A DNA stretch of 64,000 nucleotides from Siphonodentalium dalli (GCA_032622095.1 CP136062.1:2108001-2172000); one strand, 5' to 3'. Counted from the stretch's first letter, positions 1 through 11,828 are shown. The notes: generated by a model from the sequence alone, not told the origin. Numbers and translations are program-made.

Positions 1-350
1 ATTGGGACAACAATTTTGACTGTTCCAAAAGACACATGAAATAATTGCTTATTATGTCTGACTACTGTTAGTCTGTAATACAGGTGTGTACAGAACATTT
101 ATTTTTATTCATTGACAACTTTCATTGGACTTCCGGTAAAGTTGTTGACAAATCGCTCCATTTTAATGTCCTTATAATATTCATTATTTCTCATTCATGT
201 GGCAATGTTACGTTTTCTAATGTGTCCCAAGTGAAGGAAGGAACGTTATTCGTTTCTAGTTGACGTTTCTAGCAAAACTCATTAACTGTGTTATCGTGTG
301 ACAATATTTGCGCACAGACTTATATCCTGTACGATTAATCCAGCAAAAGT
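1..350. other. Upstream flank, no gene seen
   Basis: AT-rich single-copy sequence with no ORF of note and no recognisable repeat. It ends just before an ATG at 351 in a good animal initiation context (A at -3, G at +4), so it could hold the 5' UTR or promoter of the following ORF. I see no clear TATA box or splice signal that would settle this. Confidence 0.3.
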
Positions 351-1514
351 ATGGAAGGTATACTTACTGAATCAGATCGAATTCTGAATGGGACAGACGA
401 TCCAGGTGTTAACGACGTCGTTCCATCGTATGTTCATGATGACAGAGAGTGTCCGCCCATGCACAGGGATTCTGACTATGACGAAGTCCTGCACAAACTT
501 AATGACTTAGCGTCAATAAACTTAAATGAACCTGCAGACCTATCGATGTCTTTTGTAAAATTAACTGAATCTGGCCCACTGACGGTGGACTTCAGCACAT
601 ACCTCTTTGGGTGCTTGGATATGTTAGAAATACACCCAAAGGGATATTCGTCGATGTGCTTCTGAAATCAACAAATTGGCGCGCAGCAACTCTTAAAGAA
701 ATGCGCATCTCACTCTTCGATGAAATCATGAAGCTTGCAAAATCCGAAAAAATAGACATGAATCTAAATAGCACTCTAAAACAACGAAGATCAAATCGGG
801 AAATGTCCACGGATAGAGAATCGTCACTTGCTGTGAAATATTCTCATGATATCTACCAAATGATGTTATGTATACTTGATGAGAAAATTGAACATATGGC
901 TGACGTCCTCACTGCACCAAAAGTGAAAATCAACAGTCAGGCTATAAATGTTGTGCCCCTCTACAAAGAGAATTTCGAGACGCCAAAAGAAATGTTGGAT
1001 ACCATAGATGACACAAATAAATTCGGACCGATTCACAGTTTGGCAGACTTGTACAAAACAGTTCACGAGATGAAGGAACAGAATAGGAGCTACTCGGAAA
1101 AACTAGCCGCGACAATGAATAAACTTGTAGATAGAATGAATAATAATGACCAGATAATAAATCAGATGTCGGAAAAAATCGACAGAATTGAAGAAAAAAT
1201 CGAGACAATGGAGCTAGACATAGACCGCACAGCCGACGAGAGAAGTTCTGGCGTCTCAAAACTCAAAAACGATATTCGTGGAATTAAAATGGACAATGAA
1301 TCAACGAAAGACGACTTCAAATCACCCAGAAAACACGGGTTATATTGGAACTCTAAAAGCAAAAGGAAAACCCAAAAAGCAGATAAAAATTAACAAGAAC
1401 AACTCTGAAATAACGAAAGAACCCAGTGAAACAACAAATAAATCCAACGACACACCAAATGAAAATGAACATTTAAGTAATGAACCAGATAATATGGTAA
1501 TTGTTAATTGGTAG
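351..1514 (+). pseudogene. Uncharacterised coiled-coil ORF broken by frame changes
   Basis: An ATG at 351 (context AGTATGG) opens a frame that runs to 665. A second frame, open from 569, continues to a stop at 1391-1393. A third (the first frame again) is open through the 3' end to 1514. The overlaps suggest one original protein of roughly 380 residues hit by two indels, near 605-611 and near 1330-1390. The alternative is two short introns. The central part (about 850-1250) is rich in heptad-like E/K/I/L/M spacing (KLVDRM, IINQMSEKIDRIEEKIETM) and looks like a coiled coil of about 65 residues. The C-terminus is Lys/Asn/Glu/Ser-rich and low in complexity. An N-terminal acidic part, a coiled coil and a basic tail could fit an ORF1-type retrotransposon protein, but no RNA-binding or zinc-knuckle motif is visible and no reverse transcriptase follows. 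I do not recognise the family. Confidence 0.4.
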
Positions 1515-4156
1515 CAATGTGATCATTAAGGCCACACGGTGTTAATATGTTTGATCAATTCTTAGGGTGGATAGACACATGCATGTAATTTCGTATGTAA
1601 AAGCCATGCATTGTACATGGTCACACCAATCATTGATAGCATTAGTCGCCTGCGCGCGATCGGACAATTTCAACAGCCGAGACAATTGAGCAGTTATAAG
1701 CCATTATCAAACTAACTGCCATCAAGAAATTTCAGGCGAGTCATAAATTATTTCATGGATTCCGAAATGAATAAATCCTTCTGATATCTGGTGCTGTTTT
1801 TCACGAGTTTTAATTAATTTCGAAAAGTGGATTTGAGTCACCCCTCTATCCATTGATATCAGGAATCCGGCTTTAAACAGACGTGGAATCTTGGATCCAG
1901 TTTAAGTCCGTCGATGTTATACTTGATTTGTTTCTCGTCATTTCAGTGTCATTCAAAATAAAAATAAAATGTGCATAATTTGAAGCTCTTTTAGGGCGGT
2001 TGTGATACACGAGTTTTTAATGTCCCATTAACAATCGGATATGGTGCCTTGATTAACAGGCATTGGCAAATTAAGACAGACAATACCGGTTCGTTGAGAT
2101 TCTTCGAATAGTTTCAGAGCGAGCTCATGTGATAACATTAAATTGGGATTTACATGCAAATATCCATTACAGCGCCAAAAAATTAATGCAGGTACAGCGT
2201 TGAAAGTAAAAAGAGTGACACCCCCCCCCCCCAGTTTTCACTCAGAATTGACATAACAGTATATGTTTCTCAAACCAAAGGTTGAACAAGTTCCTAAAAG
2301 TTTCTGTCACACTTTTAGCTTTTGCACGTTTGAATTATAACCATAATCCATGATTGGGGGAGGGGGCTGATTCTCGAAAGCTTCGAATAACTAAGGGATT
2401 TAGTTGAATGTATCAGCCGGGACTATCTGGGCATGAATGTACAATATGTTTAACTTAAATATTCCATAGTTGTAAATTTTGCGTATACATATATAACACA
2501 AGAGAGGAAAGGTTCGTACATGTAGTTGGAAACTCTTGGAGCTAGACAACCCCTTTCCCGAAAGAATTAAGACACAAAACAGCACCACCTTCTGATTGTA
2601 CTCTCAAATTTAAAGCTGTAATACTATGTTTATAATTATATGAATAACATAAATTGCTGAATATTAGAATAATCACTTATAGCAAACAGACACTACAGAA
2701 ATGACCGTCAACTACAATATTTATAAGTCAGGAGTGGCTTCGTGGCTTCATGTGTGGTGGGGAAGGGGGACAGGACTCCGGGTGCTGCATGCCCCATCCC
2801 AGTCGACGTAAACATCTCCGTAATAATTATAATATTACGTCGACACGAATTCATGTAAAAACCCATTTCCAGGACAATGGGCTTCCCCCAATTTCGTGAC
2901 GTCATACTGACATTCCAAATAAGGAATAATTTATGCGGTTGTATTGGAATGTTACGAGAGGCAGAGATTTACTAGTACAGAACACTGAATAGAGGCATCG
3001 GTTATTTCGCCGCCGATCAGAATCATGCCATTTGTCAAAAGTGTTTTTCTTTAATAAAGCAGCTGGTCAAAATCAATACGACTATTAAAACTAACTTTAA
3101 ATCAGTGCCACATGACCGAGTTAAGCGACTATTGCATTCGCCGTATACAGACGACACCTGAGCTATTTTTACGGGACACGCGCAGCTGTTATCGGTTAGC
3201 CAATCGGGGCCAGCGCTTTCTGGTACCGCTTCCAATCAAAACAAGGAATTCCCTGGTATATCCCCAAGTCTGGAAATAGAATTCCGGCCAGTCCTGTTCG
3301 ACTCAGATGAATTATATGATATACTGAGTCGAAATTTATGTCGACTGGCCCCATCCCACCCGTCGAGGAAATATGCCATGGTCAGTCCGGTATCTTCCGG
3401 GATAATATAGCCCCCCCGTGCTGGGATCATAGCCCCTTTGTTGGGTAAATCCTGGGGACCTCACTGGTATAAAAATCAAGGGGAGGCTGACAATGATTTA
3501 AACAGAAAGTCCAATATTTGGGTTATCGCGCGAACAATTATTTTAAGTGGCGTGACGACTTAGTTCAGACAACGGCTCTTGGGACGTTCAGCCCTTGGCT
3601 CACTATGTTCACACATAGACGCAATGATTGGATTGTCAGCGGACACATATTACATGGTCTGTATAATCCATGTAAAACGACATATACACGACATTTACAG
3701 ATATTACATGCAATATGTGTATCCATCCTTAGATAAAAAAAACATACAATTGTCTGACATGAGATTATCGATGACAAATGATCGCCAGAAATTGCCACGA
3801 ATAGCTCCCATTGGGGCAGAAAGGTTTGAATTCATGGAAGTGCTAAATCATCTCGTTGTCTGTAATGCCATCACCTCATCCAAACTTATGCAGGATGTGC
3901 AATAAATACATGAACATTGATAGATATCGCACTGAGACCACACATGGATCACTTCATAGAAGAGTCGTTCTCATAAAAATGCCTGTTTCCGGGCATGCAC
4001 GATAAGGATAAGTGGGAACAGGTGTCCATACATCAAATGAATTACCAAGAGGTCTTACTTGTAAATAGGTCCCGGTTTAATGTGAGACAGTCGGTCAGGG
4101 GTACGTACATTTGTAAATGGTTCCATGTATCTGTGGTCACAATAAATATGTTCAAA
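1515..4156. other. Non-coding stretch with small palindromes and a C tract
   Basis: No convincing coding region. Visible structures are a 12-C run at 2221-2232, an inverted repeat with arms GTCGACGTAA / TTACGTCGAC at 2802-2844, and a two-part hairpin at 3286-3350 (GGCCAGTC...GACTGGCC enclosing TTCGACTCAG...CTGAGTCGAA). Open frames here, including about 3.58-3.90 kb, start at non-ATG codons and match nothing I recognise. Confidence 0.35.
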
Positions 4157-4600
4157 CTATATCTCGACGTTATAACATAGCGACATACCCTACGAGCTCA
4201 ACCTAGAAAATGTTACTCACTCGCTCGTCTCCGGCCGGCGTTATTAACCCCGCAAATGCCAATATTGGTTAAGTGAGCCCGGGGGAGCCCGGGTGTCTTC
4301 GTGTGTTTTCGGACAGTATATTTTGGTGAAGCGTGGTAGTACAATAACTCCTGAGTGTGAGTTCCAAATATTGACTCGTTGACGCGTCCACGGCCGATGT
4401 TATTAACCCCTCAAAATCCGGTAAAATACCATATAAACAAAAAGAGCCCGGGACCGCCCAGGCGCCCCATAGGGCCGTGGACACTATATCTCGACGTTAT
4501 AACGTAGCGACATACCCCACGAGGTCAACATTGAATTCTACTCGCTCGCTCGACTCCGGCCGGTGTTATTAACCCCGAAAATGTCGATATTGGCTATAAA
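4157..4600. repeat. Diverged direct repeat, ~118 bp, offset 325 bp
   Basis: The stretch starting ACTATATCTCGACGTTATAA at 4157 recurs at 4482. Both copies continue through CGACATACCC, a CTCGCTCG run, TCCGGCCGG and GTTATTAACCCC. A third partial copy of the GGCCG-TGTTATTAACCCC portion lies near 4390. The copies differ by several substitutions, so the duplication is old. There is no coding content. Confidence 0.7.
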
Positions 4601-5398
4601 AGATACGAATAAAAAGCGCCATTCCGCGAATTATAATTCGACTCTCTGACAGATTAGCTACTATTTACCGATCTGCAACCATTACCGCCCGTTTACCTAG
4701 CGTCTGAATTGGGACTCACACACCATCCATCCGAACCTTGCATTACGGAATTGTTCGCGACCCCCCCCCCCCGAATGTCTATAAAATATATTGACTCAAC
4801 TTCAGATTCAGTAGAGCAGACGGAACACGGAAACAGGACCAGTATGGAAGCGTGAATCGAATACGTGGTCGCATGATTTTGTATGTGTATATATATATGT
4901 GTGTGGATACTTCATAGAATCGAAAACGGCTGCGCGGATCTAGCTCAAATTCCGTATATAAGTGTAAAAACACACGGGGATCGTCGGCGTCGCATTTTGG
5001 ACAAGCTCTGAGCACTCCGTGACCCTTAAAGTGCGACCTTCGTTCGGATAAATGGGTTTTGCTATTGATTCGCTCACGATCAAAGAGGCGTAACTCTACA
5101 TTTGTTATATCTGTATATATGTATATTTTTATATCCATATTCACTTCAAACTGCTAAACCCGTTGAGCCAAAACTTGCTAATACCTCGCAAAATATAGAA
5201 TTTACATTTTCTGATATATACATTTTTTGTTACGGCTGATAATCTTACTCTATTTCCGATACATTCAGATTTTATAGCTATAAACATACACCCCTCAATT
5301 CGTGCTAACTCACGCAGCTTATATGGCTGCTGAAATTTAAGTAAATACGAGGCACTGTGATACGTCCCCGAATCTGACTGGACTTCCACTGCCCCAAG
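4601..5398. other. Non-coding stretch with C and TA tracts
   Basis: Contains a poly-C run near 4761-4772 and a TA/TG microsatellite near 4880-4905. Minus-strand open frames across 4779-5389 give compositionally ordinary peptides with no recognisable domain, so I do not call them genes. Confidence 0.3.
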
Positions 5399-5727
5399 CC
5401 ATGAATACCAACAACAACGACATTGTTTGCGAGAAAATAATTAGTTAAAATTACTAAATACACGCAATCCTATTTTCTCTTTACGGCAATGTCAGAATTT
5501 TCGGGGGGCCCCAAACCGTGAATGCCAACAACAACGACCGGAAGCCGTGAATGCCAACAACAACGACATTGTTGGCGAGAAAATAATTAGTTAAAATTAC
5601 TAAATACACGCAATCCTGTTTTCTCTTTACGGCAATGTGAGAATTTTCGGGTGGCCCACAAGCCGTGAATGCCAACAACGACCGAAGCCGTGAATGCCAA
5701 TAACAACGACATCGTTGGCATACTCTT
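5399..5727. repeat. Short tandem repeat with ~147-bp unit
   Basis: The phrase TGAATGCCAACAACAACGAC starts unit copies near 5399, 5546 and 5688, at spacings of about 147 and 142 bp. Extra partial copies of the same phrase lie near 5516 and 5661. Between them the block GAGAAAATAATTAGTTAAAA...TTTACGGCAATGT is nearly identical. This makes about 2.3 units of a minisatellite. Because it has an AAC trinucleotide core at each unit edge, it may have grown by slippage or unequal exchange there. Confidence 0.8.
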
Positions 5728-6682
5728 TTAGGGACGGGTATTATAGCGCGTTGTTGCTTTCCAAGTTTAGGCTTGAATGACGTTATTAATTTTTAATGAA
5801 ACAGAATTTCGACGTGATGAAAATCCGGACAAGAAAAATGGGTTAAAAATCACGTGACTTCCGCCCCGATTTTGCGAAGTATCCTGTGAAAAATACCGAC
5901 TGAGCGATTTTTGTTTTAAGTTTTGAGGTGAGTCGATCAACAACTATTTCAGTTACTCAGGTTAATGTTAATGCCCCGGCCAAATGAACGGCATCATTCC
6001 ATTATGATTTAACAATAGCAGTAATTTGGAAACGACGCCATGACGAATCAATTTGGAGTTATATATCTGATTATATCGCATTTTTCGACACGAAACTTAT
6101 GGAATTTGACTCGAAAAGCGAAACTATAAAAAATTGAAAAACCGATCGATCATTCGATGGCGATGCAATAAATTGAATAGGCCTAATCAAACTCAAAGTT
6201 GAAAGTGCATAACATTTTCAACCACACCCACGAACCATTTTCTTCAACATTTCTGCAACTTGAATGATCATTCCATTACATATTCATATTGGCATTGTTT
6301 ACATTGTAATTTGTGAATCATTTGTGTGGTTTTCTGTCTGAATTAAAACCAGACTGCAGCTTGACTTGAGTCTGTTACAGTAGTGGCACTGGGTGTAGAA
6401 CCGAAAGGCACATATATGAGTATGATATACACAATAGACTACTACACTGACTGAGACAGAACAAAATAATTTTCATGCACGGCAAATGGCGGAAAATCTT
6501 CTGGAACTTGGAAGGAAAATAAATGCTACCACCGTACTAGTTCAGTCGTGAAGTTGACGTAGTGCGTATCATTGGGAGCAGCAATTTGCGAAATGGTCAT
6601 GTTGACCTACCACCGTACCTACTACCGGTAAGTCTAAGTGAATGTTCAGACGACCAGTCCACAATTCAATCATACTAGTAAC
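5728..6682. other. Non-coding stretch, nothing recognised
   Basis: AT-rich sequence with stops in all frames. I see no repeat structure, inverted ends or RNA gene. Confidence 0.3.
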
Positions 6683-6960
6683 TAGGGCTGCAACAATACA
6701 ATTTGTCATTTATTTGACCAATGATACGATACGTAGCATGATACGCAAACAAAATGTTCTGGGAGGATTGTCTGCCTACATGTAAATTGCTAAAAAAAAC
6801 CAGTAAATATGGGTTATTTTCGCTCTCGATGACCTAACATTGTGAAATTTGTGTATGATTGTATCGTGATACACTTCACACAATACGATACACGTATCAT
6901 CACTATCATGTCAAAGCATATCGCAATACATCAAAATCACGATGAATCGTTGCAGATCTA
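6683..6960. mobile_element. MITE-like element with TAGGGCTGCAAC ends
   Basis: The left end TAGGGCTGCAACAAT (6683) is inverted at the right end ATCGTTGCAGATCTA (to 6960), with 13 of 15 positions matching. The interior is rich in ATACGATACG / CGTATCGTGATAC words in both orientations. There is no coding capacity at about 278 bp. Target duplication is not clear, so the superfamily is unassigned. It abuts the Mutator-like remnant directly and probably inserted into it. Confidence 0.6.
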
Positions 6961-7766
6961 ATCATCATAGATGTTGCTATTGACACAAGATACAACAACC
7001 TCCCTCAAACAGGGTATGAGGCAGGGACGCAAACTGTGTCAGTAGCAACAGAACATGTAACTTCAAAAAAAATTCCCTCATCACTTGATGTATGTACAAA
7101 ACTATGCAGTAAAAGAAATTGCACACATGATATGGGCGAAAATAAAGGATGCCGCAGAAAGTATTCAACATTGAAATCAATTTCTTCCAGTGAATCAGCA
7201 TCAATAAAAAATCATTTACAAAAAATAGCAGGAAAAGAAATCGTTGGAGTGAGATCAGTTACCACTGATTGCAGCACTCAAATGGGAAAAGCAATAAGAG
7301 AATATTCAAAACAATCTGGAAACAAAATAAAGCATTACCACTGCTATGTACATAAACTTCGAACATTGCAAAAACATATTAAAACAATCAAACTATGTAC
7401 GGCGATGAATGGAATTGACAAACCTATTTACATGGCCAAGCTGTCTGGAAGCTTCCGAAGGCGGATCCAGACAGAACTAGTTCGTACCAGAAGAACATTC
7501 CATACGGAAGATTCATTCATCAAAAGATTCATTGCAGCCACACAAAAAATGTTTTACCCTGTTTTTCCAATAACCACCAGAACTGTCGTCAATCATCATT
7601 GGTTTGCATTGCACACTTAAAATCATACAGTGCCAGCCATCTACCACACGGCAAACATCTAAATTTAGCGAAAAAGGATAATTTAAAGATCCAATGCATC
7701 ATAAATAAATTTGCAGTTCCCGACACCATCAGCAAACTTTCCAAACTCAATAGTTCAACAAGATGA
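6961..7766 (+). pseudogene. Mutator-like domain transposase remnant, frameshifted
   Basis: The frame open from just after the MITE reads through motifs I associate with invertebrate 'Mutator-like transposase domain' proteins: DTRYNN near the start, GTQTVSVATEHVTSKK, a CTKLCSKRNC cysteine stretch, SSSESASIKNHL, VTTDCSTQMGKAIREY, HCYVHKLRTLQK and later, in another frame, LVCIAHLKSYS and LPHGKHLNLAKKD. The first frame stops at 7620. The family motifs resume in the +2 frame from about 7566 to a stop at 7764-7766. A one-base loss in the T run near 7562-7566 explains the switch. The 5' part is missing or displaced by the MITE, and no terminal repeats of the parent element are visible. The intact protein would be a DDE-type DNA transposase acting in the nucleus; this copy cannot encode it. 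Confidence 0.7.
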
Positions 7767-9000
7767 ACATTCATATGAAATAAATACAAGGATCAGGCCG
7801 TAGGATGTTTAATTTTGTTATTCAACATGGTTTTTTGTCATTATTCAATTGGAGTACCGTGTCATAGGACAATAATGCTGTGATGCATTAATCAGATAAT
7901 AGGTTACGTATCACTCTTTTTATTTAGATGAGCTCTATATGTATTTTCATACTGGTATTAATAAGAATCATGAGGTGTGTAATAAATACTGATGTCAACT
8001 TGGCATATCAGCGCATCAACATCACCGTGTTCTAACAATAGTGGGTACATTCTCGGGTTGATATTCACTGACGAATGTTCATGCAGTGGCCAGTGTCAGA
8101 TAATTTGTCATATTAATGCGCACCTCCCCCAGGGGCTGCACGAAGGCAATTCATAATTGGAAATATACCTATTTCACACACATGTTGACTCCATATATAT
8201 ATGAAAGTGGAATATGAGCAAGGAAACTTCCACTAAATTATTTAGTGAGGATACTGGATAGACACTAAGACAATAGTGATATTATTAGTCTTCTTCGGCA
8301 ACATCAATTGGAGATTTAATATCTGGATGTCGATTTTGGTGGAGCCGAGGGGTTCAAAAAGAGACATACAGGTTAATATATTAAATCCCCATGTACGCTA
8401 CAATGTTGCCAGAGATAACAGTAGCTGACCTAAGTATCCGGTATTAGGTGACATCAAATTCGGCATGCGAGAGCAACGTCATGATTGGCAGAAACGGCCA
8501 GTTCAACTTCATCTTCAATGGTCATTCATATACCCCCATGTTTCACGTGCTCATATATCCCCGATGTTAGCCGCACGTCCTCTTATACCTTGCTGTCAAG
8601 GAAGGGTGATGGGTGATTTATAAGTGGTGTTGTAGACAATCAGATTGCTCTAGTTACAACCGGATGTGGGGACAAATTGATTTATGAGTCATTATCCTTG
8701 AGCTTTAAGGTGACACCCGATCCCTTGAAAAACATGCATGGTGTAATTCAGGTGGCAACTTCAACAGCCATTTATTGTTATAAACCCATTAATATATATA
8801 TGTTTGCAATGCATGCATTGTGCCATTAACTGTTTTTAGTGTCGGTATCGAAAAATAGAGTTATGCCCCTTGATCTGCACAGCAAAAATTGCATTTTTCA
8901 TGCAAAAATCACTCCAAAATAGCCCAGTTTCTGACCATATAACATGAAGATCAGATTTGTTTGGCTTTACTAACCCAACAGTATCACAAAAATGCTGGCA
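7767..9000. other. Non-coding stretch, nothing recognised
   Basis: No ORF with recognisable content, no terminal repeats and no RNA gene. The stretch may include decayed 3' parts of the transposon that supplied the Mutator-like remnant, but I cannot show it. Confidence 0.3.
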
Positions 9001-9199
9001 AAAGGTCGTTCCACACCGGGCGCGAGCGAGCGATTATAACGGCCGTTTTCTAACGTCCGTAGCAGTTCAAAGCGCGCGATTTTTGTGTTCACACCGCAAG
9101 CGACTGAAACGCTCCGTCGCGCGCGATAGTCAGGTTATTATTCTGTGTGTACGCTAATTTCAGGGAAGTTAGGTGGCTGCATGGGGGATACCCCCACCC

Positions 9200-9985
9200 C
9201 ACACACTTATGACTAATGTGTAGGGTTTCTACACACAACGTGTAGCCCTGCTACACAACCATTATTCATTTTTTATCTTAAACATATTTTACACAATAAA
9301 TGGGTCAATTTATACACATTTATAAACACTGGTGTGCATAAAATCAACACATATGCCTTACACATTTTGTGTAAATTCTTACACATAAATATCGTAGACA
9401 AGAATGTAAAGTTCAGTATTCCGAACTGTGGGTATATAGTATTCATGGCAAATTAAATGGAGATTTATATGTTAAAACGTTCTTGGTGTACAATGGTACG
9501 TAATATTTTGCTCTGTCATGTGTGAGTTTTCGTTTTAAATGAACAAACCATGGTCGTGGCGTGGTTGCACGTGATTAGTATTAACGTATTACAACAATCA
9601 TATAAACAAGAGTAAGAGCAGTATTCTTCATGAAAGTTTTAACAAATATATCCTCATATATCATTAATACAATACTCACAAGTCGGAATTCTGAATTACA
9701 TTCCGTGTCTACAATTTGTTTATTCTCGTCACTCAAAATGACATGGGTATTGAGAAAACATATACTCAAACAATATCGCCGTCATGTAGCAGACTATGAA
9801 ACTGAACGCACGCAATGCGCACGCTCTACGTTTTTACACAAGAGTGTGTAATAAAATGTACACATTATGTGTAGAACGGCACTTGGTCAATGTATGTGTA
9901 TGTACAACTACACATTGCTATGTATATTAACCGGGTTTACACATTTGATGTGTAATCGTTTCTACACATTAGTTATAATAGTGCA
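9200..9985. mobile_element. Nested element with TACACA/TGTGTA subterminal repeats
   Basis: Both ends carry the block ACTAATGTGTAG in inverted orientation (left about 9212, right about 9962-9973), with further similarity outward (CACTTATG / CACTATTATA). Inside each end, within about 180 bp, lie roughly ten copies of the hexamer TACACA or its complement TGTGTA in both orientations; the middle 400 bp has few. Clustered subterminal hexamers are typical of transposase-binding regions in several cut-and-paste families. No transposase ORF is present. It sits wholly inside the 9001-10,625 element, so it inserted later or formed part of it. Confidence 0.6.
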
Positions 9986-10239
9986 CCCACCCGGTAATAC
10001 GCGATTATTATTAGTTGATGAATGCATTGTCTCATATTTACCACAACGTCTTTTGGAATGAACTATATAGCCTCGTTATATTCTTTATCATTTCCCCTGA
10101 TTATACCAAAATATAATTCACCAGCCAATGGAGCAGATTATACGGTCCATGATGTTAGTTCTTTACAAGGAATAAACTGAATATAGTAATCTAAGGTGGA
10201 ATTTCAGTCACGAAAAATCATTTGATCATAGCGATATAC

Positions 10240-10345
10240 AGTCATACAGACACACATGGCATACATACATACATACATCCATACAGTCATACAGACACAC
10301 ACAGTCATACAGACACACATGTGCCATACAGACACACATGGCGTT
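10240..10345. repeat. CATA / CAGTCATACAGACACACA low-complexity tract
   Basis: A run of CATA tetranucleotides is followed by three imperfect copies of a unit containing CATACAGACACACA. It lies within the 1.6-kb transposon and is non-coding. Confidence 0.8.
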
Positions 10346-10625
10346 GTACTTCGATTATTAGCCTCTCGCTAAAGTCCTCCATTATCGCGGCGACAAATCA
10401 GTGTGCCGTCATCAAATAGAAAAATTACGGTCGTATAAACACTCTAGTTGAGAGCCGTCCAATTATCTCGCTAGTTTGCAACAAAGCGACAATTCGAGGA
10501 AGCATAGCATCACTGCTATAATCGCCTCGTGGTGTGAACATAAAAATCGCGCGCATTGAACTGATACGGACGTTGGAAAACGGCCGTTATAATCGCTCGC
10601 TCGCGCCCGGTGTGGAACGACCTTT

Positions 10626-11322
10626 AGCTATGCACTATGAAAAAATTGAGGACTTTCGCCGTTAGAATTGAAATGTTTGGAGTTTTGAAAGCAGATGACA
10701 ATTTTTCAAGTGAAAAAACACGATTTCAATTTTACAGCCACTGTTTCCCGCAATGCCAAGTTGACCACTACACACCAAACCACGCCCCCTCTGGCTATAT
10801 TTATAAAAAAAACTTTAGGACACCTTGAACAAATTTAGCATTCCATAACCAAACTTCCCTTGGTCCATGGTCTATATACAAGGGGCCCAATATGGGTGAC
10901 TCTTTTTTACAAGAAATTCACCGCTGCTGATCATTCGAAACTGTGGAGTGTCACCTATAGAACAGGCCGACACAAGATACCTCTCACTACCCAAGCGCCA
11001 TAACTCTATCTCCAATTGTAATACGAAACGGAATGGTTTGTTGCCTGTGTCAAGCAAGCATTATGACCATAGTCGTACGGGTTCGGTGGTTGGGGTGGCT
11101 TGGGTGTGCGTTGCTTTGGTTTCGAGGGCTGGAGCCCCTCCCCCCCCCCCCAACCAGAAACGTTTTCAAACCACAAAATTCGGGCAAGTCGGAATTTATT
11201 TTTGGTCAAATTCGGGTCGTTTTGGGAGATTATAGTTTGATGGATTGAGCCGATAGTAGCAAAGTGTATGATATATGCCAGTATTTTTCAGCTTCTTTTA
11301 AAGAGTGATTTTTTTTAAAGGC
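10626..11322. other. Non-coding stretch, nothing recognised
   Basis: Contains a 10-12 C run near 11,143. Overlapping short frames on both strands across 10.87-11.25 kb are low in complexity and unrecognised. Confidence 0.3.
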
Positions 11323-11326
11323 TTAA

Positions 11327-11784
11327 AGGTACTCAACCCGATAAAACTCCTCTCAATTACTATTTCAATGGCTTCGGGGGTCAAAAATATTTGATTCGAG
11401 TCGAGGAAGTCACCCATCAAAGCTCAGATTTGTTAGATATCGATTTTATAAATCTATTATTTTTCATTATCGGGAATACTATCTGGCCCAGAACTCAGTC
11501 AAAATTGCCACTTGATTTTAGAGTTATTCATCCTTGTCTGTTTGAATAGATTTGAGGTACACATTCAGAGCAGATTACGGCAGTTATTGGTACTCATCTC
11601 GAGAACATAACAAATTTCAAAAATCAATATCTAATAACTCTGAGCTTTGTTTGATGGGTTCCTCGACTCGAATCAAATATTTTTTACCCCCAAAGCCAAA
11701 GAAATAGTAATATAGGACCCTCTGATCGGATTGTTGTTGTTGGAATCTGTTGAGATGGGGACCCTCTTTACGGGTTGAGTACCT
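11327..11784. mobile_element. 458-bp MITE flanked by TTAA duplications
   Basis: Left end AGGTACTCAACCCG at 11,327 and right end CGGGTTGAGTACCT ending at 11,784 are perfect inverted repeats. TTAA lies immediately outside on both sides (11,323-11,326 and 11,785-11,788). Inverted similarity extends inward for more than 100 bp, including AATATTTGATTCGAGTCGAG and CCCATCAAA...GCTCAGA, interrupted by a ~45-bp stretch present only on the right. TTAA duplication is the hallmark of piggyBac and also of Kolobok-type elements. There is no coding capacity. Confidence 0.85.
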
Positions 11785-11828
11785 TTAAAGCTCTACTTTT
11801 TTCATGTAAAATACAAGATCTTCAACTC

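Larger units (their letters stand above)
9001..10625. mobile_element. 1.6-kb DNA transposon with ~105-bp terminal inverted repeats
   Basis: The left end AAAGGTCGTTCCACACCGGG (9001) and about 105 bases after it are repeated in reverse complement at the right end, 10,520-10,625. I count about five mismatches (for example TTTTCTAACGTC versus TTTTCCAACGTC). The ends are GC-rich (GCGCGAGCGAGCG, GCGCGCGA), unlike the AT-rich interior. There is no transposase ORF, so it is non-autonomous. No convincing target-site duplication is seen, which leaves the superfamily open. The interior contains a second nested element and a CATA microsatellite. Confidence 0.8.

Noticed and set aside
3518-3905. Overlapping frames of 72-108 codons on both strands
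   Set aside because: Non-ATG start for the longest, no recognisable motif, and frames of similar length on the opposite strand.
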